A DNA stretch of 64,000 nt from Moraxellaceae bacterium (lineage in GTDB: Bacteria; Pseudomonadota; Gammaproteobacteria; Pseudomonadales; Moraxellaceae): positions 248,001 through 312,000 of the forward strand of contig JAUXVU010000023.1 in the NCBI GenBank assembly GCA_030680295.1, given 5' to 3'. Each line of letters begins with the position of its first letter. Position 1 is the stretch's first letter. Shown piece after piece: positions 37,556 to 46,373 of this stretch. A program made the translations under genes and the position numbers. Below the pieces are notes generated by a model. It was given only the letters and a program-made list of their open reading frames with translations, was not told the origin of the DNA and made no database searches.

Positions 37556-38218
37556 CTATGACTGCCCACTGGCTCGCTCAAACACAGTCTCACTGGCACA
37601 TTGCCAACGTTGCAAATAAGCAACCAGCGCGTGGTTAGACTCACTTACCGCATCCGGTGAAATGGCCCCAGCGTTAAAATAGCTAAAACGCATAATGGCC
37701 AAGACGATTTCCACCGCAAAACCGGCAATATTTGGAGTTTCTGGTAAAACTAATGGGTTTGCTAACTGAGCGAGTATCTGTCGCAGCTGTTGAGCCAACT
37801 CACTAACCTTCTTTTCTTCCGTGGCAATGTCAGCACGGCTAAACGGCGCACCAAGGACTAATTTGGTGGTTAGTGCATGATTATTAAAATAAAAAGCACC
37901 TGCGTTAATGATTAACTTAACAAGTTGTTTCCAATCTTGCTGTTGTCCTATATTTTTTTGCAGTGCAGACAAAATATAGACTGTTACCTGCTCAAAATGC
38001 TTTTCTGTTAAGTGCGCAATCAGGTCATATTTGGTCGGAAAATAATTATAAATAAATGAACGTGGCACATTAGCGCATTCTGCAATTTTGGGAATTGAGG
38101 CTTCTTCAACGCCCTCAGTCATAATGATGTGCTCTGCAGCGAAAATGACGAGCTGCATTTTATCAATCGAACGCTTTTGACATGGCGCCTTAAGACCCAG
38201 CTCAATCACTTCTGACAT
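37556..38218 (-). CDS. TetR-family transcriptional regulator
   Basis: 220 residues from ATG 38218 (MSEVIELG); ATG 38239 is an alternative but overlaps the operator side. The HTH reads EEASIPKIAECANVPRSFIYNYF at about residues 45-67, with FPTKYDLI after it. It lies 138 bases upstream of alkB in the same direction and is divergent from the AraC gene. It may repress alkB, itself or the AraC gene. The C-terminal domain gives no ligand clue. Confidence 0.83.
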   Translation of the reverse strand: MSEVIELGLKAPCQKRSIDKMQLVIFAAEHIIMTEGVEEASIPKIAECANVPRSFIYNYFPTKYDLIAHLTEKHFEQVTVYILSALQKNIGQQQDWKQLVKLIINAGAFYFNNHALTTKLVLGAPFSRADIATEEKKVSELAQQLRQILAQLANPLVLPETPNIAGFAVEIVLAIMRFSYFNAGAISPDAVSESNHALVAYLQRWQCASETVFERASGQS

Positions 38219-38281
38219 CTCAACCTCAATAATTGGCAACTCGAATTGCGCACATTGTCAAACTCGACACTTGTCGTGGCC

Positions 38282-38317
38282 TGTCATTTTCTGACATGAT
38301 GTTGTCATATTCTGACA
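38282..38317. promoter_or_regulatory. Two TGTCA-N5-TGACA palindromes, 21 bp apart
   Basis: TGTCATTTTCTGACA (38282-38296) and TGTCATATTCTGACA (38303-38317) are almost identical 15-base palindromes, spaced by two helical turns, between the divergent TetR and AraC genes and 26 bases before the AraC ATG. They look like a double operator for one of the two proteins. Confidence 0.6.
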
Positions 38318-38343
38318 GTCATGTTTTGAGCAGGACGCTAGAT

Positions 38344-39360
38344 ATGGAAGATGAAGCTAAAATACCGGCTCGTTACTTCGTTAAACTGCAGGGCATATTG
38401 GCCGATCAGGGCATCGACTTTAATGAATTGCTGACGCTGTCTGATATTTCTCCGCTCACGATCAACAAACCAGACGGTTTGTTACGCATGAGTCAAGTTG
38501 AGCGCCTTATTGAAAACGGCTTACGAGTAGCCAGCCCTGACTCCGCACTTACCCTTGCTAAACACATCAAACTAAGCTCACACAGCATGGTGGGTTACGC
38601 CATGCTTAGCAGTCCAACCGTGGAGTACGCACTGCGCTTAGCCGCACGGTTTTTTAATTTAATTCTGCCTTCAGTTAATATGGTTTTTCGACGTGACGAA
38701 CACTCGATCAGCCTATATTTCAGCCCCACTATGTCGATGTCGACACGCTGCTTGCACTATCACTTAGAAACCATTGCAGCCAGCGTGCATTGGGAGCTAC
38801 ATGAATTACTACAAGGCAAAATACTGCACTACGACTTGTACTTAGGTTATCCAAAACCGAGTTACGCAGAGCGTTATAAAGAACTACAAGGCGCGCGCTG
38901 TCATTTTTCGTGGGATGAGCTACCCGGCATCAAAATCGTCTACCCAGTAGAGATTGCTAACTACCCCTTGATGTTGTCGGATTCCTCAAGCTTGCAAATG
39001 GCCGAAGAAAAGTGTCAAGAATTAGTCAAACATGCCATTGCTAACCGTAAATTAGCCGACTGGGTCAGCATGATGCTGAATGAGGCCAAGGACTGCGCGC
39101 TGACTTTAGAGGACTTGGCACATACCTTAAATATGTCGGTGAGAACACTGGATCGCCACTTAAAAAGTGAGCAAACCAATTTTCGTGACATCAAAAACAC
39201 GGTACGTCATCAACGGGCGCTGAAGTTGCTAAACGAGACAGATATGTCGGTGACACAAATAGCTTATGAGCTGGGTTATACCGACCCCGCGAATTTCACA
39301 CGTGCGTTTAGCAAAGTCGCCGGTGTGTCACCGAGTCATTACAAAGCGCTCAATATTTAA
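38344..39360 (+). CDS. AraC-family regulator, possible alkane-gene activator
   Basis: 338 residues from ATG 38344 (MEDEAKIPARYF), the first start downstream of the tandem palindromes. N-terminal OruR-type effector domain, C-terminal double HTH with LTLEDLAHTLNMSVRTLDRHL and MSVTQIAYELGYTDPANFTRAF. In Acinetobacter an AraC-type protein (AlkR) activates the alkane hydroxylase gene; its position 1 kb from alkB and shared upstream words suggest a similar job here, though this is inference. Its stop overlaps that of the convergent SRPBCC-SDR gene. Confidence 0.83.
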   Translation: MEDEAKIPARYFVKLQGILADQGIDFNELLTLSDISPLTINKPDGLLRMSQVERLIENGLRVASPDSALTLAKHIKLSSHSMVGYAMLSSPTVEYALRLAARFFNLILPSVNMVFRRDEHSISLYFSPTMSMSTRCLHYHLETIAASVHWELHELLQGKILHYDLYLGYPKPSYAERYKELQGARCHFSWDELPGIKIVYPVEIANYPLMLSDSSSLQMAEEKCQELVKHAIANRKLADWVSMMLNEAKDCALTLEDLAHTLNMSVRTLDRHLKSEQTNFRDIKNTVRHQRALKLLNETDMSVTQIAYELGYTDPANFTRAFSKVAGVSPSHYKALNI

Positions 39361-40763
39361 GCTTCGTCTATGGTCTTAAACCAAGCATCTAAACACTCCA
39401 CTTCGGCTTTCATGGAGCGTGTGCCTGGCAACAAGGCTATTGGCCTTGGCGCACGGTCAAACCAGAACTTGCCAGACAATGATTGATCACTTAAGTCTGG
39501 GTGGCTGGCCAACCAAACTGCCGTATCAGAACCCATACGGTTATTGCGTAAACGAGAACCCAGTTTCTCATGAAAACTCGGCAGCGTCTTCTCAACACCC
39601 GGCGTGTTAGCCCAGCCGGGATGCACAATATGCCAACGCACATCCGGTGTTTTCTTGGCCCAGTAACGGCTTAAATCTAACAAAATACGCTTAGCACGCG
39701 CATACGCTTTCGGGCCGTTATAGGGCTCTTGGGTAAAGTTAAAGTCTTCTAAGCGAATGCCTTGGCTGTACAAACCGCCAGACACCATATTAATGATGCG
39801 TCCACCACGCTCAGCAAGCTGAGGCGCTAGGCGATAACTCAAAATAGCCGGGCTAATAGCGTTAACCGCCAGCGAGCATTCATGCCCTTCGTCAGTTAGT
39901 ACATGCTCATTAAACAACGCACCAGCATTGTTAATCCACACATCAATATTGCGGTGTTCCAGCTTGAGCACTTCTGCTAAACGCTTGGTGTCAGCAACCG
40001 AACTAAGCTCAGCTTCAAGGCAGGTGATATTGACCTGGCGACCAGCAAAGTCATGTATCTGCTGCACTGCCTGCGCTAAACGCTCTCGATTACGCCCCAC
40101 CACCACCAAGTCCGCCCCTAAGCGAGCCAACTGCTGTGCAGTCGCTAGACCAAGGCCAGAGGTGATGCCAGTGATGCCCACCGTACGGCCATCCATATAA
40201 CGGCTTAGCCCTTTTGATGGCATGCGACGATAACCACGACGGGTATAGTTAATCATGCCGGGCAAAACCAAACGTTCCGACATGCGTTCAATCACACTTG
40301 GGTGAACTATACCGTCGTTTTCCAAGGCACTAACCAATCCCGCGACCGTCTTATTCGCTAAACGAGCACCCCACGCTTTTAACAACGGCATAATCCATGC
40401 TGATGTGTCGGCAAACACTAAATCAGCGGCGTACTCAACACGCGTTTGCTGATCCGATACCTTATGAAGGGTCAGCTCGTCGTGCGCTGAAAAACCATCC
40501 CCTTGACCATCAAGCACCAGCTTTGCGTATGTGTCCTGCACATCAATGGCAGTCATGCCATAACGCATGGGCACCGGCTTACCCAAGACGTCCAAAATCA
40601 AGTCAAATTGTGTGCCCGTCTTCACTGGCCCCGGCGTAAGTTTCACCGCCTCCATGACACCCGGATCCCACTGCTCAATCGTGGAAAAATCCGTCAAATA
40701 ACGAAGTACATCGTCAAAACAACGATTAATGATGACTTCGCGTCGTAGCGGCAATGTGGTCAT
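39357..40763 (-). CDS. SRPBCC domain fused to short-chain dehydrogenase
   Basis: 468 residues. Residues 1-150 form an SRPBCC (START/polyketide-cyclase-like) hydrophobic-ligand domain: RREVIINRCFDDVLRYLTDF at the N-terminus and QWDPGV. A linker leads to an SDR at about 190-440 with TGITSGLG (198-205), NNAGALF, and the catalytic pair in YARAK preceded by INMVSGG. The fusion suggests an oxidoreductase that captures a greasy aldehyde, alcohol or ketone in its SRPBCC pocket. The ATG overlaps the stop of the lipocalin gene (ATGA), so both are made together. Near alkB, the substrate may be a lipid or alkane oxidation product; unproven. Confidence 0.83.
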   Translation of the reverse strand: MTTLPLRREVIINRCFDDVLRYLTDFSTIEQWDPGVMEAVKLTPGPVKTGTQFDLILDVLGKPVPMRYGMTAIDVQDTYAKLVLDGQGDGFSAHDELTLHKVSDQQTRVEYAADLVFADTSAWIMPLLKAWGARLANKTVAGLVSALENDGIVHPSVIERMSERLVLPGMINYTRRGYRRMPSKGLSRYMDGRTVGITGITSGLGLATAQQLARLGADLVVVGRNRERLAQAVQQIHDFAGRQVNITCLEAELSSVADTKRLAEVLKLEHRNIDVWINNAGALFNEHVLTDEGHECSLAVNAISPAILSYRLAPQLAERGGRIINMVSGGLYSQGIRLEDFNFTQEPYNGPKAYARAKRILLDLSRYWAKKTPDVRWHIVHPGWANTPGVEKTLPSFHEKLGSRLRNNRMGSDTAVWLASHPDLSDQSLSGKFWFDRAPRPIALLPGTRSMKAEVECLDAWFKTIDEA

Positions 40764-41305
40764 GGTGACACCTGTTGTTGAGACGCCGGCTGTTGAGGCA
40801 CTAGCCGTATCTTGCTGGCATCATAACCCTCCGCCAGCACACGGCTTAACAAGTCTTCATAGGTATCATTACTGATTTGCGGCGTTCTGGCCATAATCCA
40901 CACATAGTCGCGTTTGCTGCGACCAATAATGGTGGTTTGGTAATCTGGCGAGACATAAACAATACGGAACTCAGCACGAATTGGCCAAATAAACTGCATG
41001 CCCCACAGCCCTCCGCCGGAGTCAAAATCAACAAATGCTTTGGGGTTAAACACCTTCTTTTTGCCATCAAATGCGCCGTCATTAAACTCAAAACGCGTAC
41101 GCACCACGTTCGGCTCTTCAAAAGTATAGGTCTCAATCGCGTTATAGGCGTTACGCTCTAAAAGTGCAGGAATATGGGCGATGACATACCAAGGCCCCAT
41201 ATAGCGCGGAATATCCACGTTGGCTTCTGTGGTGATGACTGGCATGGTTTGGCAACCTGTTAGCAGCAAAGTGAACAGCAGCAAGCAACGACGCAAATAA
41301 CGCAT
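40760..41305 (-). CDS. blc: Bacterial lipocalin (Blc-like) lipoprotein
   Basis: 181 residues with lipoprotein signal LLLFTLLLTGC. The lipocalin start motif GxW is in YMGPWYVIAHIP; further Blc-type segments are NAIETYTF, FNPKAFVDFDSGGGLWGMQF and YVWIMARTP. Blc sits on the inner face of the outer membrane and binds fatty acids or lysophospholipids. Its coupling to the SRPBCC-SDR fusion by an ATGA overlap suggests it supplies or buffers the same lipid. It is the first gene of this leftward pair. Confidence 0.9.
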   Translation of the reverse strand: MRYLRRCLLLFTLLLTGCQTMPVITTEANVDIPRYMGPWYVIAHIPALLERNAYNAIETYTFEEPNVVRTRFEFNDGAFDGKKKVFNPKAFVDFDSGGGLWGMQFIWPIRAEFRIVYVSPDYQTTIIGRSKRDYVWIMARTPQISNDTYEDLLSRVLAEGYDASKIRLVPQQPASQQQVSP

Positions 41306-41380
41306 AAGAACTCACCCACTGACGAATTAACCTTGATCATGCCGTCAAATTCGTCGTGAGCGTATTGAACAAAACAGATC

Positions 41381-43111
41381 TCAGCTGATTAGCGGTTGCC
41401 CAACTGCAAACAACTTGGCAGCACCTTTACGTACCTCCCATGAAGCGGCATGACGTGCCGTTGATTCTGGGTTGGTTCGATCCGCTAAAAACCAATAATC
41501 AAACTGTGTACGCTCACGGTTAACCTCAAACACGGCAAAACCATTGGATACACCTTCATGGTATTTCACCCAAGGATTAGCCAGCGCCAAGTTAACCTTA
41601 AACACCAAATCAATGGTTGGTGACAACGGCAAGCCCGTGGCATCCAGCCCTAACCTCCCCAAGGTTTCTGCTAAACCTGGTGATGTCACCGAGGGGCAAA
41701 TAAACTCAACAGCCACCGAGTTGCCATCCAGAATATAGTCCCCAGTTCGTTCCGGCACCTCAGCGGCAAAAGACTCGTGATAATCCCCCGTTAACACAAT
41801 CACGTTGTCGGTATTTTTCATGGTGTTTATTAGCGTGCGCTGCTCCGCACGATAACCATTCCAGTCTTCCACGGTTAATGGTGCGGGCAACGGTGGTAAT
41901 GTGCCCTGCCCCGGCGCTAATAAATTTGCTAACACGGACGGCAATGCGGCCCCCACCACAAACGGGTAAAACGGAATTTGATTGGTCATCACTTTCCATG
42001 TCGCCGTGCTATTGCTTAAGCCGCTGACTAACCAATCACGCTGCTCAACGCCTAACATGGTGCGCGTTGGCGAATCCACCACAGGGTCCACTGAGCCATA
42101 ACCGACAATGGCGTTGGCAGGTTGCTGGTCGCGATACAGACGTGTGTCCACCATCCACATATCAATTAAGTCACCAAATTGCATATGTCGCCAAGCACGC
42201 AAGGGGTCGGTGGCTGAAAACGGTCGTAACGGCTGCCATTCACGCCAAGCTTGCAGGCCTGCTGCCAGCCTTGCCAAAAACTCACCCTGAGTGGCTGCAT
42301 TATGATTTTCTGCACCCTCTCGCCACCAGTCATTGGCAATTTCATGATCATCATAAATAGTAATGACGGGGTGTCGCGCATGCATGGCTTGCAGATCGGG
42401 GTCTGAACGATACTGACCGTAACGAATGCGATAGTCGGCCAAACTAACAATGTCATGCGCTGGTTCGTGTATCCGACCAAAGTCTTTACCCGGCGTTTCT
42501 ACCGGGCCATAACTGGTGCCAAACTCATAAATATAGTCACCCATATGCAAAACGGCGGCGATGTCATCGCGCTCGGCTAAATGTCGGTAAGCAGCAAAAA
42601 AACCAAACTCCCACTCAGCACAGGTCACCATGCCAAACCGAATAGACTCTGGTGATGAGTTAGCCGCAGGGGCGGTACGTGTGCGGCCAATAGGAGACAG
42701 CCGTGAGCCCGCTCTAAAACGATACCAATAAGCTGTTGCTGGCTGCAGACCGGTGACATCAATGTGAATAGTGTGGTCATGTGCTGCGCGAGCAGTAACA
42801 CGGCCTTGTCGTGTGATATTGGCAAAGTTGGCGTCACTGGCCACTTCCCACACCACATCTACCGGCCCACCTAAACCTGAACCGGGAACCGCTTCAACAA
42901 TCGGGGTCACACGTGTCCAAATCACCACCGCGTCCGGTAATGGCTCACCTGAAGCGACACCATGGTGAAATTGCGCATCCGGCGCTTCATTGGGCGCACC
43001 CGCACTTGAGTCATCCGAGCTACCACAGCCTACCGCCAGTGTGGTAACAGCAGATGCCCCCATAAGCGCTAATAACTTGCGACGAGAGATCGGGCTAAAC
43101 GATTTAGTCAT
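41381..43111 (-). CDS. phoD: PhoD-family alkaline phosphatase/phosphodiesterase, Tat-exported
   Basis: 576 residues. The N-terminus has a Tat motif (SRRKLLALMG) followed by TLAVGC, so it is probably a Tat-exported lipoprotein. PhoD signatures: HGVASGEPLPDAVVIWTRV, MGDYIYEFG, IYDDHEIANDWW and LTGDYHESF; these carry the iron/calcium ligands. It releases phosphate from organic mono- and diesters in the periplasm. No Pho box was recognised. Gene is divergent from arsR; arsenate and phosphate are related but common control is not visible. Confidence 0.92.
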   Translation of the reverse strand: MTKSFSPISRRKLLALMGASAVTTLAVGCGSSDDSSAGAPNEAPDAQFHHGVASGEPLPDAVVIWTRVTPIVEAVPGSGLGGPVDVVWEVASDANFANITRQGRVTARAAHDHTIHIDVTGLQPATAYWYRFRAGSRLSPIGRTRTAPAANSSPESIRFGMVTCAEWEFGFFAAYRHLAERDDIAAVLHMGDYIYEFGTSYGPVETPGKDFGRIHEPAHDIVSLADYRIRYGQYRSDPDLQAMHARHPVITIYDDHEIANDWWREGAENHNAATQGEFLARLAAGLQAWREWQPLRPFSATDPLRAWRHMQFGDLIDMWMVDTRLYRDQQPANAIVGYGSVDPVVDSPTRTMLGVEQRDWLVSGLSNSTATWKVMTNQIPFYPFVVGAALPSVLANLLAPGQGTLPPLPAPLTVEDWNGYRAEQRTLINTMKNTDNVIVLTGDYHESFAAEVPERTGDYILDGNSVAVEFICPSVTSPGLAETLGRLGLDATGLPLSPTIDLVFKVNLALANPWVKYHEGVSNGFAVFEVNRERTQFDYWFLADRTNPESTARHAASWEVRKGAAKLFAVGQPLIS

Positions 43112-43164
43112 GACGAGTCCTCTTTATTATTTTTATGACGTCATCTTTCTGAAATATACACTTG

Positions 43165-43213
43165 TTGATATCGCTTTGCCGCTAGCGTATTTTATATATG
43201 GATATTCATATAT
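43165..43213 (+). promoter_or_regulatory. arsR promoter with AT-rich ArsR-type inverted repeat
   Basis: TTGATA (43165-43170) and TATTTT (43188-43193) with a 17-base spacer resemble a promoter. ATATATG (43194-43200) and CATATAT (43207-43213) are perfect arms around GATATT, similar in style to ArsR/SmtB operators, directly at the expected transcription start. ArsR binding would block the operon until arsenite appears. Confidence 0.5.
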
Positions 43214-43269
43214 GTGTCATATAAAGCACATAGGCTTTGCTGCTGATAGCCCTGATGGGAGAACACACC

Positions 43270-43611
43270 ATGACGCCTGCACAACTTTTTAAGTGCCTAG
43301 CCGACGCTACGCGGCTACATCTCATGCTGATGATTACGCGTGAACAGGAACTCTGTGTCTGTGAACTCACCTGCGCACTCGAAGCCAGTCAACCCAAAAT
43401 TTCGCGCCATTTAGCCATGCTTCGCCAATGCGGTTTATTGGCTGACAGACGCCAAGGTCAGTGGGTTTATTACCGGCTACACCCTAGCTTGCCGTTATGG
43501 GCTAGAACCGTACTGGATGCCGCCTTAACCGCAGAGCAACTCGACTTGGCTCAACACAGCCAGCGCCTTGATGCCATGCCAGAACGACCACAACGAATCA
43601 GCTGCTGTTAA
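43270..43611 (+). CDS. arsR: ArsR arsenic-responsive repressor
   Basis: 113 residues from ATG 43270 (MTPAQLFKCL); upstream ATGs at 43237 and 43258 extend without family similarity. Winged helix with the arsenite-binding motif ELCVCEL in the recognition region (two Cys), SQPKISRHLAMLRQCGLL and RQGQWVYYRL. The C-terminus ends ISCC, a further Cys pair that could bind metalloid. It is the first gene of an operon with a phosphatase-like gene, a GAPDH-like gene and arsJ, and probably represses it through the inverted repeat just upstream. Confidence 0.92.
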   Translation: MTPAQLFKCLADATRLHLMLMITREQELCVCELTCALEASQPKISRHLAMLRQCGLLADRRQGQWVYYRLHPSLPLWARTVLDAALTAEQLDLAQHSQRLDAMPERPQRISCC

Positions 43612-43640
43612 CCCTGCAGCCATTAAAAAAGAGACAACAC

Positions 43641-44150
43641 ATGACACATCCTTATGACTTATTGCTAGGTGACATTAGCCTAATCTTCACCCCCTGCCCC
43701 GGCACCAAAAGTGTCGGCTTGCTTGAGTCCCTGCAAACCTTAAAAGCAGCCGGTGCTGACTGCCTGATTTCTGTGATGCCAACAGAAGAGCTAAAACAAT
43801 CTGGTGCTGAGTCCATCGAATCAGCTTGCCATGAAGCCGGCATGGACTGGTATCACTTACCCGTCGCTGATGACCATGCCCCAGCGGCTGACTTTGATAA
43901 GGCCTGGCAGGCCAATGCTGAAGAGATTCTTAGACGCCTAAACGCCGGTGAATGTGCAGCCATCCATTGCCAAGGTGGCTCGGGCCGTACAGGACTCATT
44001 GCTGCCACATTGCTGCTTAATTTAGGCGTACCGTTGACTGAGGCCACCGCCCAGGTTCAGTCACTCAGACCGCGTGCATTGCAACACCCATTGCATAGCC
44101 AATGGTTACAACACACCGCCAGCCAACTCGTCTCAGGAGAGCCATCATGA
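43641..44150 (+). CDS. Dual-specificity/CDKN3-like phosphatase in the ars operon
   Basis: 169 residues. The P-loop [11 protein letters not shown] (Cys110, Arg116) is the CX5R signature of Cys-based tyrosine/dual-specificity phosphatases, and LPVADDHAP holds the likely general acid Asp. The C-terminal [12 protein letters not shown] segment is like CDKN3-type members. It sits between arsR and the GAPDH-like gene, overlapping the latter by ATGA. The fold is shared with arsenate reductases of the low-molecular-weight type only at the loop level, so arsenate reduction, dephosphorylation of a glycolytic intermediate, or a regulatory role are all possible. No arsC or acr3 is seen nearby. Confidence 0.85.
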   Translation: MTHPYDLLLGDISLIFTPCPGTKSVGLLESLQTLKAAGADCLISVMPTEELKQSGAESIESACHEAGMDWYHLPVADDHAPAADFDKAWQANAEEILRRLNAGECAAIHCQGGSGRTGLIAATLLLNLGVPLTEATAQVQSLRPRALQHPLHSQWLQHTASQLVSGEPS

Positions 44151-45148
44151 CAATCAAAGTAGGCATTAACGGCTTTGGCCGTATTGGTCGTTTGGCACTG
44201 CGTGCCGCTTTCGACAATCCTGCGCTGACCTTTGTGCACATTAATGACCCGGCTGCCGACGCGACCACCCATGCGCATTTGATAAATTTTGACTCGGTAC
44301 ATGGGCGCTGGTCACACGAGGCAAGTGCTGACGGCAATCACATTGTCATCAATGGCCACCGTATTTCTTTGTCCCATCAAAAAGCAATAAGTGATATCGA
44401 CTGGTCCGGCTGTGACATCGTCATTGAAGCCAGTGGCAAGAATAAAACCGTGGCTGCTCTGCAAGCCTACTTAGACCAAGGTGTTAAACGTGTAGTGGTT
44501 TCTGCGCCAGTGAAAGAAGCCGGTGCACTGAATATTGTGATGGGTGTTAACGATCATCTATTTGACCCAGCACAACACCGCATTGTCACCGCCGCATCAT
44601 GTACCACCAACTGTATTGCCCCGGTAATTAAAGTCATTCACGAAAAAATTGGCATTCGTCATGGCTCTATCACCACCATTCACAGCCTGACCAATACTCA
44701 AAGCATCTTGGATACGCCACATAAAGACTTGCGACGTGCACGCGCCTGTGGCAGCAGCTTAATTCCGACCACCACTGGCTCAGCCAGTGCTATTGCCGAG
44801 ATTTTTCCCGACTTAAAGGGCCGCATCAATGGCCATGCCGTACGTGTACCGTTAATTAATGCGTCATTAACTGACTGCATTTTTGAGGTGAATCGTGCGA
44901 CCACGGCTGAGGAAGTGAATGGTTTATTAAAGGCCGCTGCCGACCATGAGCTTAAAGATATTTTAGGTTTTGAGGAACGCCCCTTGGTGTCGATTGATTA
45001 CCGCACTGATCCACGCTCCAGCATTGTTGATGCCTTATCGACATTGGTGGTTAACGACACCCACGTCAAAATTTATGCCTGGTATGACAATGAATGGGGC
45101 TATAGCAACCGCTTAGTTGAACTGGTTGCCAAGGTTGGAGCCGCATAA
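44147..45148 (+). CDS. Glyceraldehyde-3-phosphate dehydrogenase of the ArsJ pathway
   Basis: 333 residues from ATG 44147 ([16 protein letters not shown]), overlapping the preceding stop. NAD-binding GFGRIGR and catalytic [10 protein letters not shown] are intact; the usual SYTNDQ is SLTNTQ, a variation typical of arsenic-operon copies. In this pathway GAPDH uses arsenate in place of phosphate to make 1-arseno-3-phosphoglycerate, which ArsJ exports. Directly followed (3 bases) by arsJ. Length and domain order are normal for GAPDH. It is probably dedicated to arsenic rather than glycolysis. Confidence 0.93.
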   Translation: MTIKVGINGFGRIGRLALRAAFDNPALTFVHINDPAADATTHAHLINFDSVHGRWSHEASADGNHIVINGHRISLSHQKAISDIDWSGCDIVIEASGKNKTVAALQAYLDQGVKRVVVSAPVKEAGALNIVMGVNDHLFDPAQHRIVTAASCTTNCIAPVIKVIHEKIGIRHGSITTIHSLTNTQSILDTPHKDLRRARACGSSLIPTTTGSASAIAEIFPDLKGRINGHAVRVPLINASLTDCIFEVNRATTAEEVNGLLKAAADHELKDILGFEERPLVSIDYRTDPRSSIVDALSTLVVNDTHVKIYAWYDNEWGYSNRLVELVAKVGAA

Positions 45149-45151
45149 CAC

Positions 45152-46369
45152 ATGAAGCAACTTAGCGCGCTGTCGAGTGAGGTAAAGCAGTACTTAGTCG
45201 TTACCGGCAACTATTGGGCATTTACCCTAACCGACGGTGCGTTACGTATGCTGGTGGTGCTGCATTTTTATAGTCTGGGTTATAGCCCACTAGAAATTGC
45301 CGCACTGTTTTTGTTTTATGAAATCTTTGGTGTAGTGACCAACCTTTTTGGCGGTTATTTAGGCGCTAGGGTGGGCTTAAACCGCACCATGAATATTGGT
45401 TTGGCGCTGCAGGTGGGTGCCTTGTTATTGCTCACCGTACCCAACGAAATGCTGACGGTGTTGTGGGTAATGGCCGCGCAGGCACTGTCCGGCATCGCCA
45501 AAGACTTAAACAAAATGAGCGCCAAGAGCGCCATCAAGTTATTGGTGCCAGATGATCAACAAAGCTCGCTTTACACGTGGGTGGCTCGCTTAACCGGTTC
45601 CAAAAATGCATTAAAGGGTGTTGGCTTTTTTTTAGGCGGTTTGCTACTCACCGTGCTCGGTTTTACTGGGGCGGTATTAACCATGGCGATTGCACTCGCT
45701 TTGGTGTGGGTCAGCAGCATCGTATTGCTCAAAAAAGACTTGGGCAAAGCTTCAGTCAAACCAAAGTTTCGCGAGATCTTCTCCAAAAGCCCCGCCATCA
45801 ATGCCCTGTCTGCGGCACGGCTATTTTTATTTGGCGCTCGTGATGTCTGGTTTGTCATTGCCCTACCGGTTTATTTAAGTGCCACCTTAGGCTGGGACTT
45901 CTGGGCGGTAGGCAGCTACTTGGCGGTTTGGGTCATTGGTTATGGCTTTGTGCAGGCTTTTGCACCGCACATTACCGGTAAAGCTAGTGGTCGTGTACCC
46001 GATGGAAAAAGTGCTGGTCTGTGGGCATTTGCCCTTGCAGGACTGCCAGCACTGATCGCTTTGGGGCTGATAGCAGAGTTATCAGCATTATGGGTTATTA
46101 CCATTGGCCTGATGCTATTTGCCGTGCTGTTCGCGGTGAACTCATCGCTGCATAGCTACTTGATTGTGTCTTATGCCAAGTCCGATGGGGTGTCTTTAGA
46201 TGTTGGCTTTTATTATATGGCCAACGCCATGGGCCGATTGATTGGCACACTATTATCGGGTTGGGTGTTTCAACAATGGGGGCTGGAAGCCTGCTTGTGG
46301 GTATCCACCACGTTTATTGTTACCGCGGCAGTCATATCGACCAAACTGCCACGGCACGAGCGGGCATAA
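45152..46369 (+). CDS. arsJ: ArsJ organoarsenical efflux permease (MFS)
   Basis: 405 residues, a twelve-helix-type MFS protein. The N-terminus VKQYLVVTGNYWAFTLTDGALRMLVVLHF and the segment GIAKDLNKMSAKSAIKLLVP are characteristic of ArsJ (cited as two motif regions, residues about 10-38 and 112-131). It exports 1-arseno-3-phosphoglycerate, giving arsenate resistance without reduction to arsenite. Last gene of the arsR-phosphatase-GAPDH-arsJ operon. Converges closely with the PF10118 gene (4-base gap). Confidence 0.92.
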   Translation: MKQLSALSSEVKQYLVVTGNYWAFTLTDGALRMLVVLHFYSLGYSPLEIAALFLFYEIFGVVTNLFGGYLGARVGLNRTMNIGLALQVGALLLLTVPNEMLTVLWVMAAQALSGIAKDLNKMSAKSAIKLLVPDDQQSSLYTWVARLTGSKNALKGVGFFLGGLLLTVLGFTGAVLTMAIALALVWVSSIVLLKKDLGKASVKPKFREIFSKSPAINALSAARLFLFGARDVWFVIALPVYLSATLGWDFWAVGSYLAVWVIGYGFVQAFAPHITGKASGRVPDGKSAGLWAFALAGLPALIALGLIAELSALWVITIGLMLFAVLFAVNSSLHSYLIVSYAKSDGVSLDVGFYYMANAMGRLIGTLLSGWVFQQWGLEACLWVSTTFIVTAAVISTKLPRHERA

Positions 46370-46373
46370 GGCC

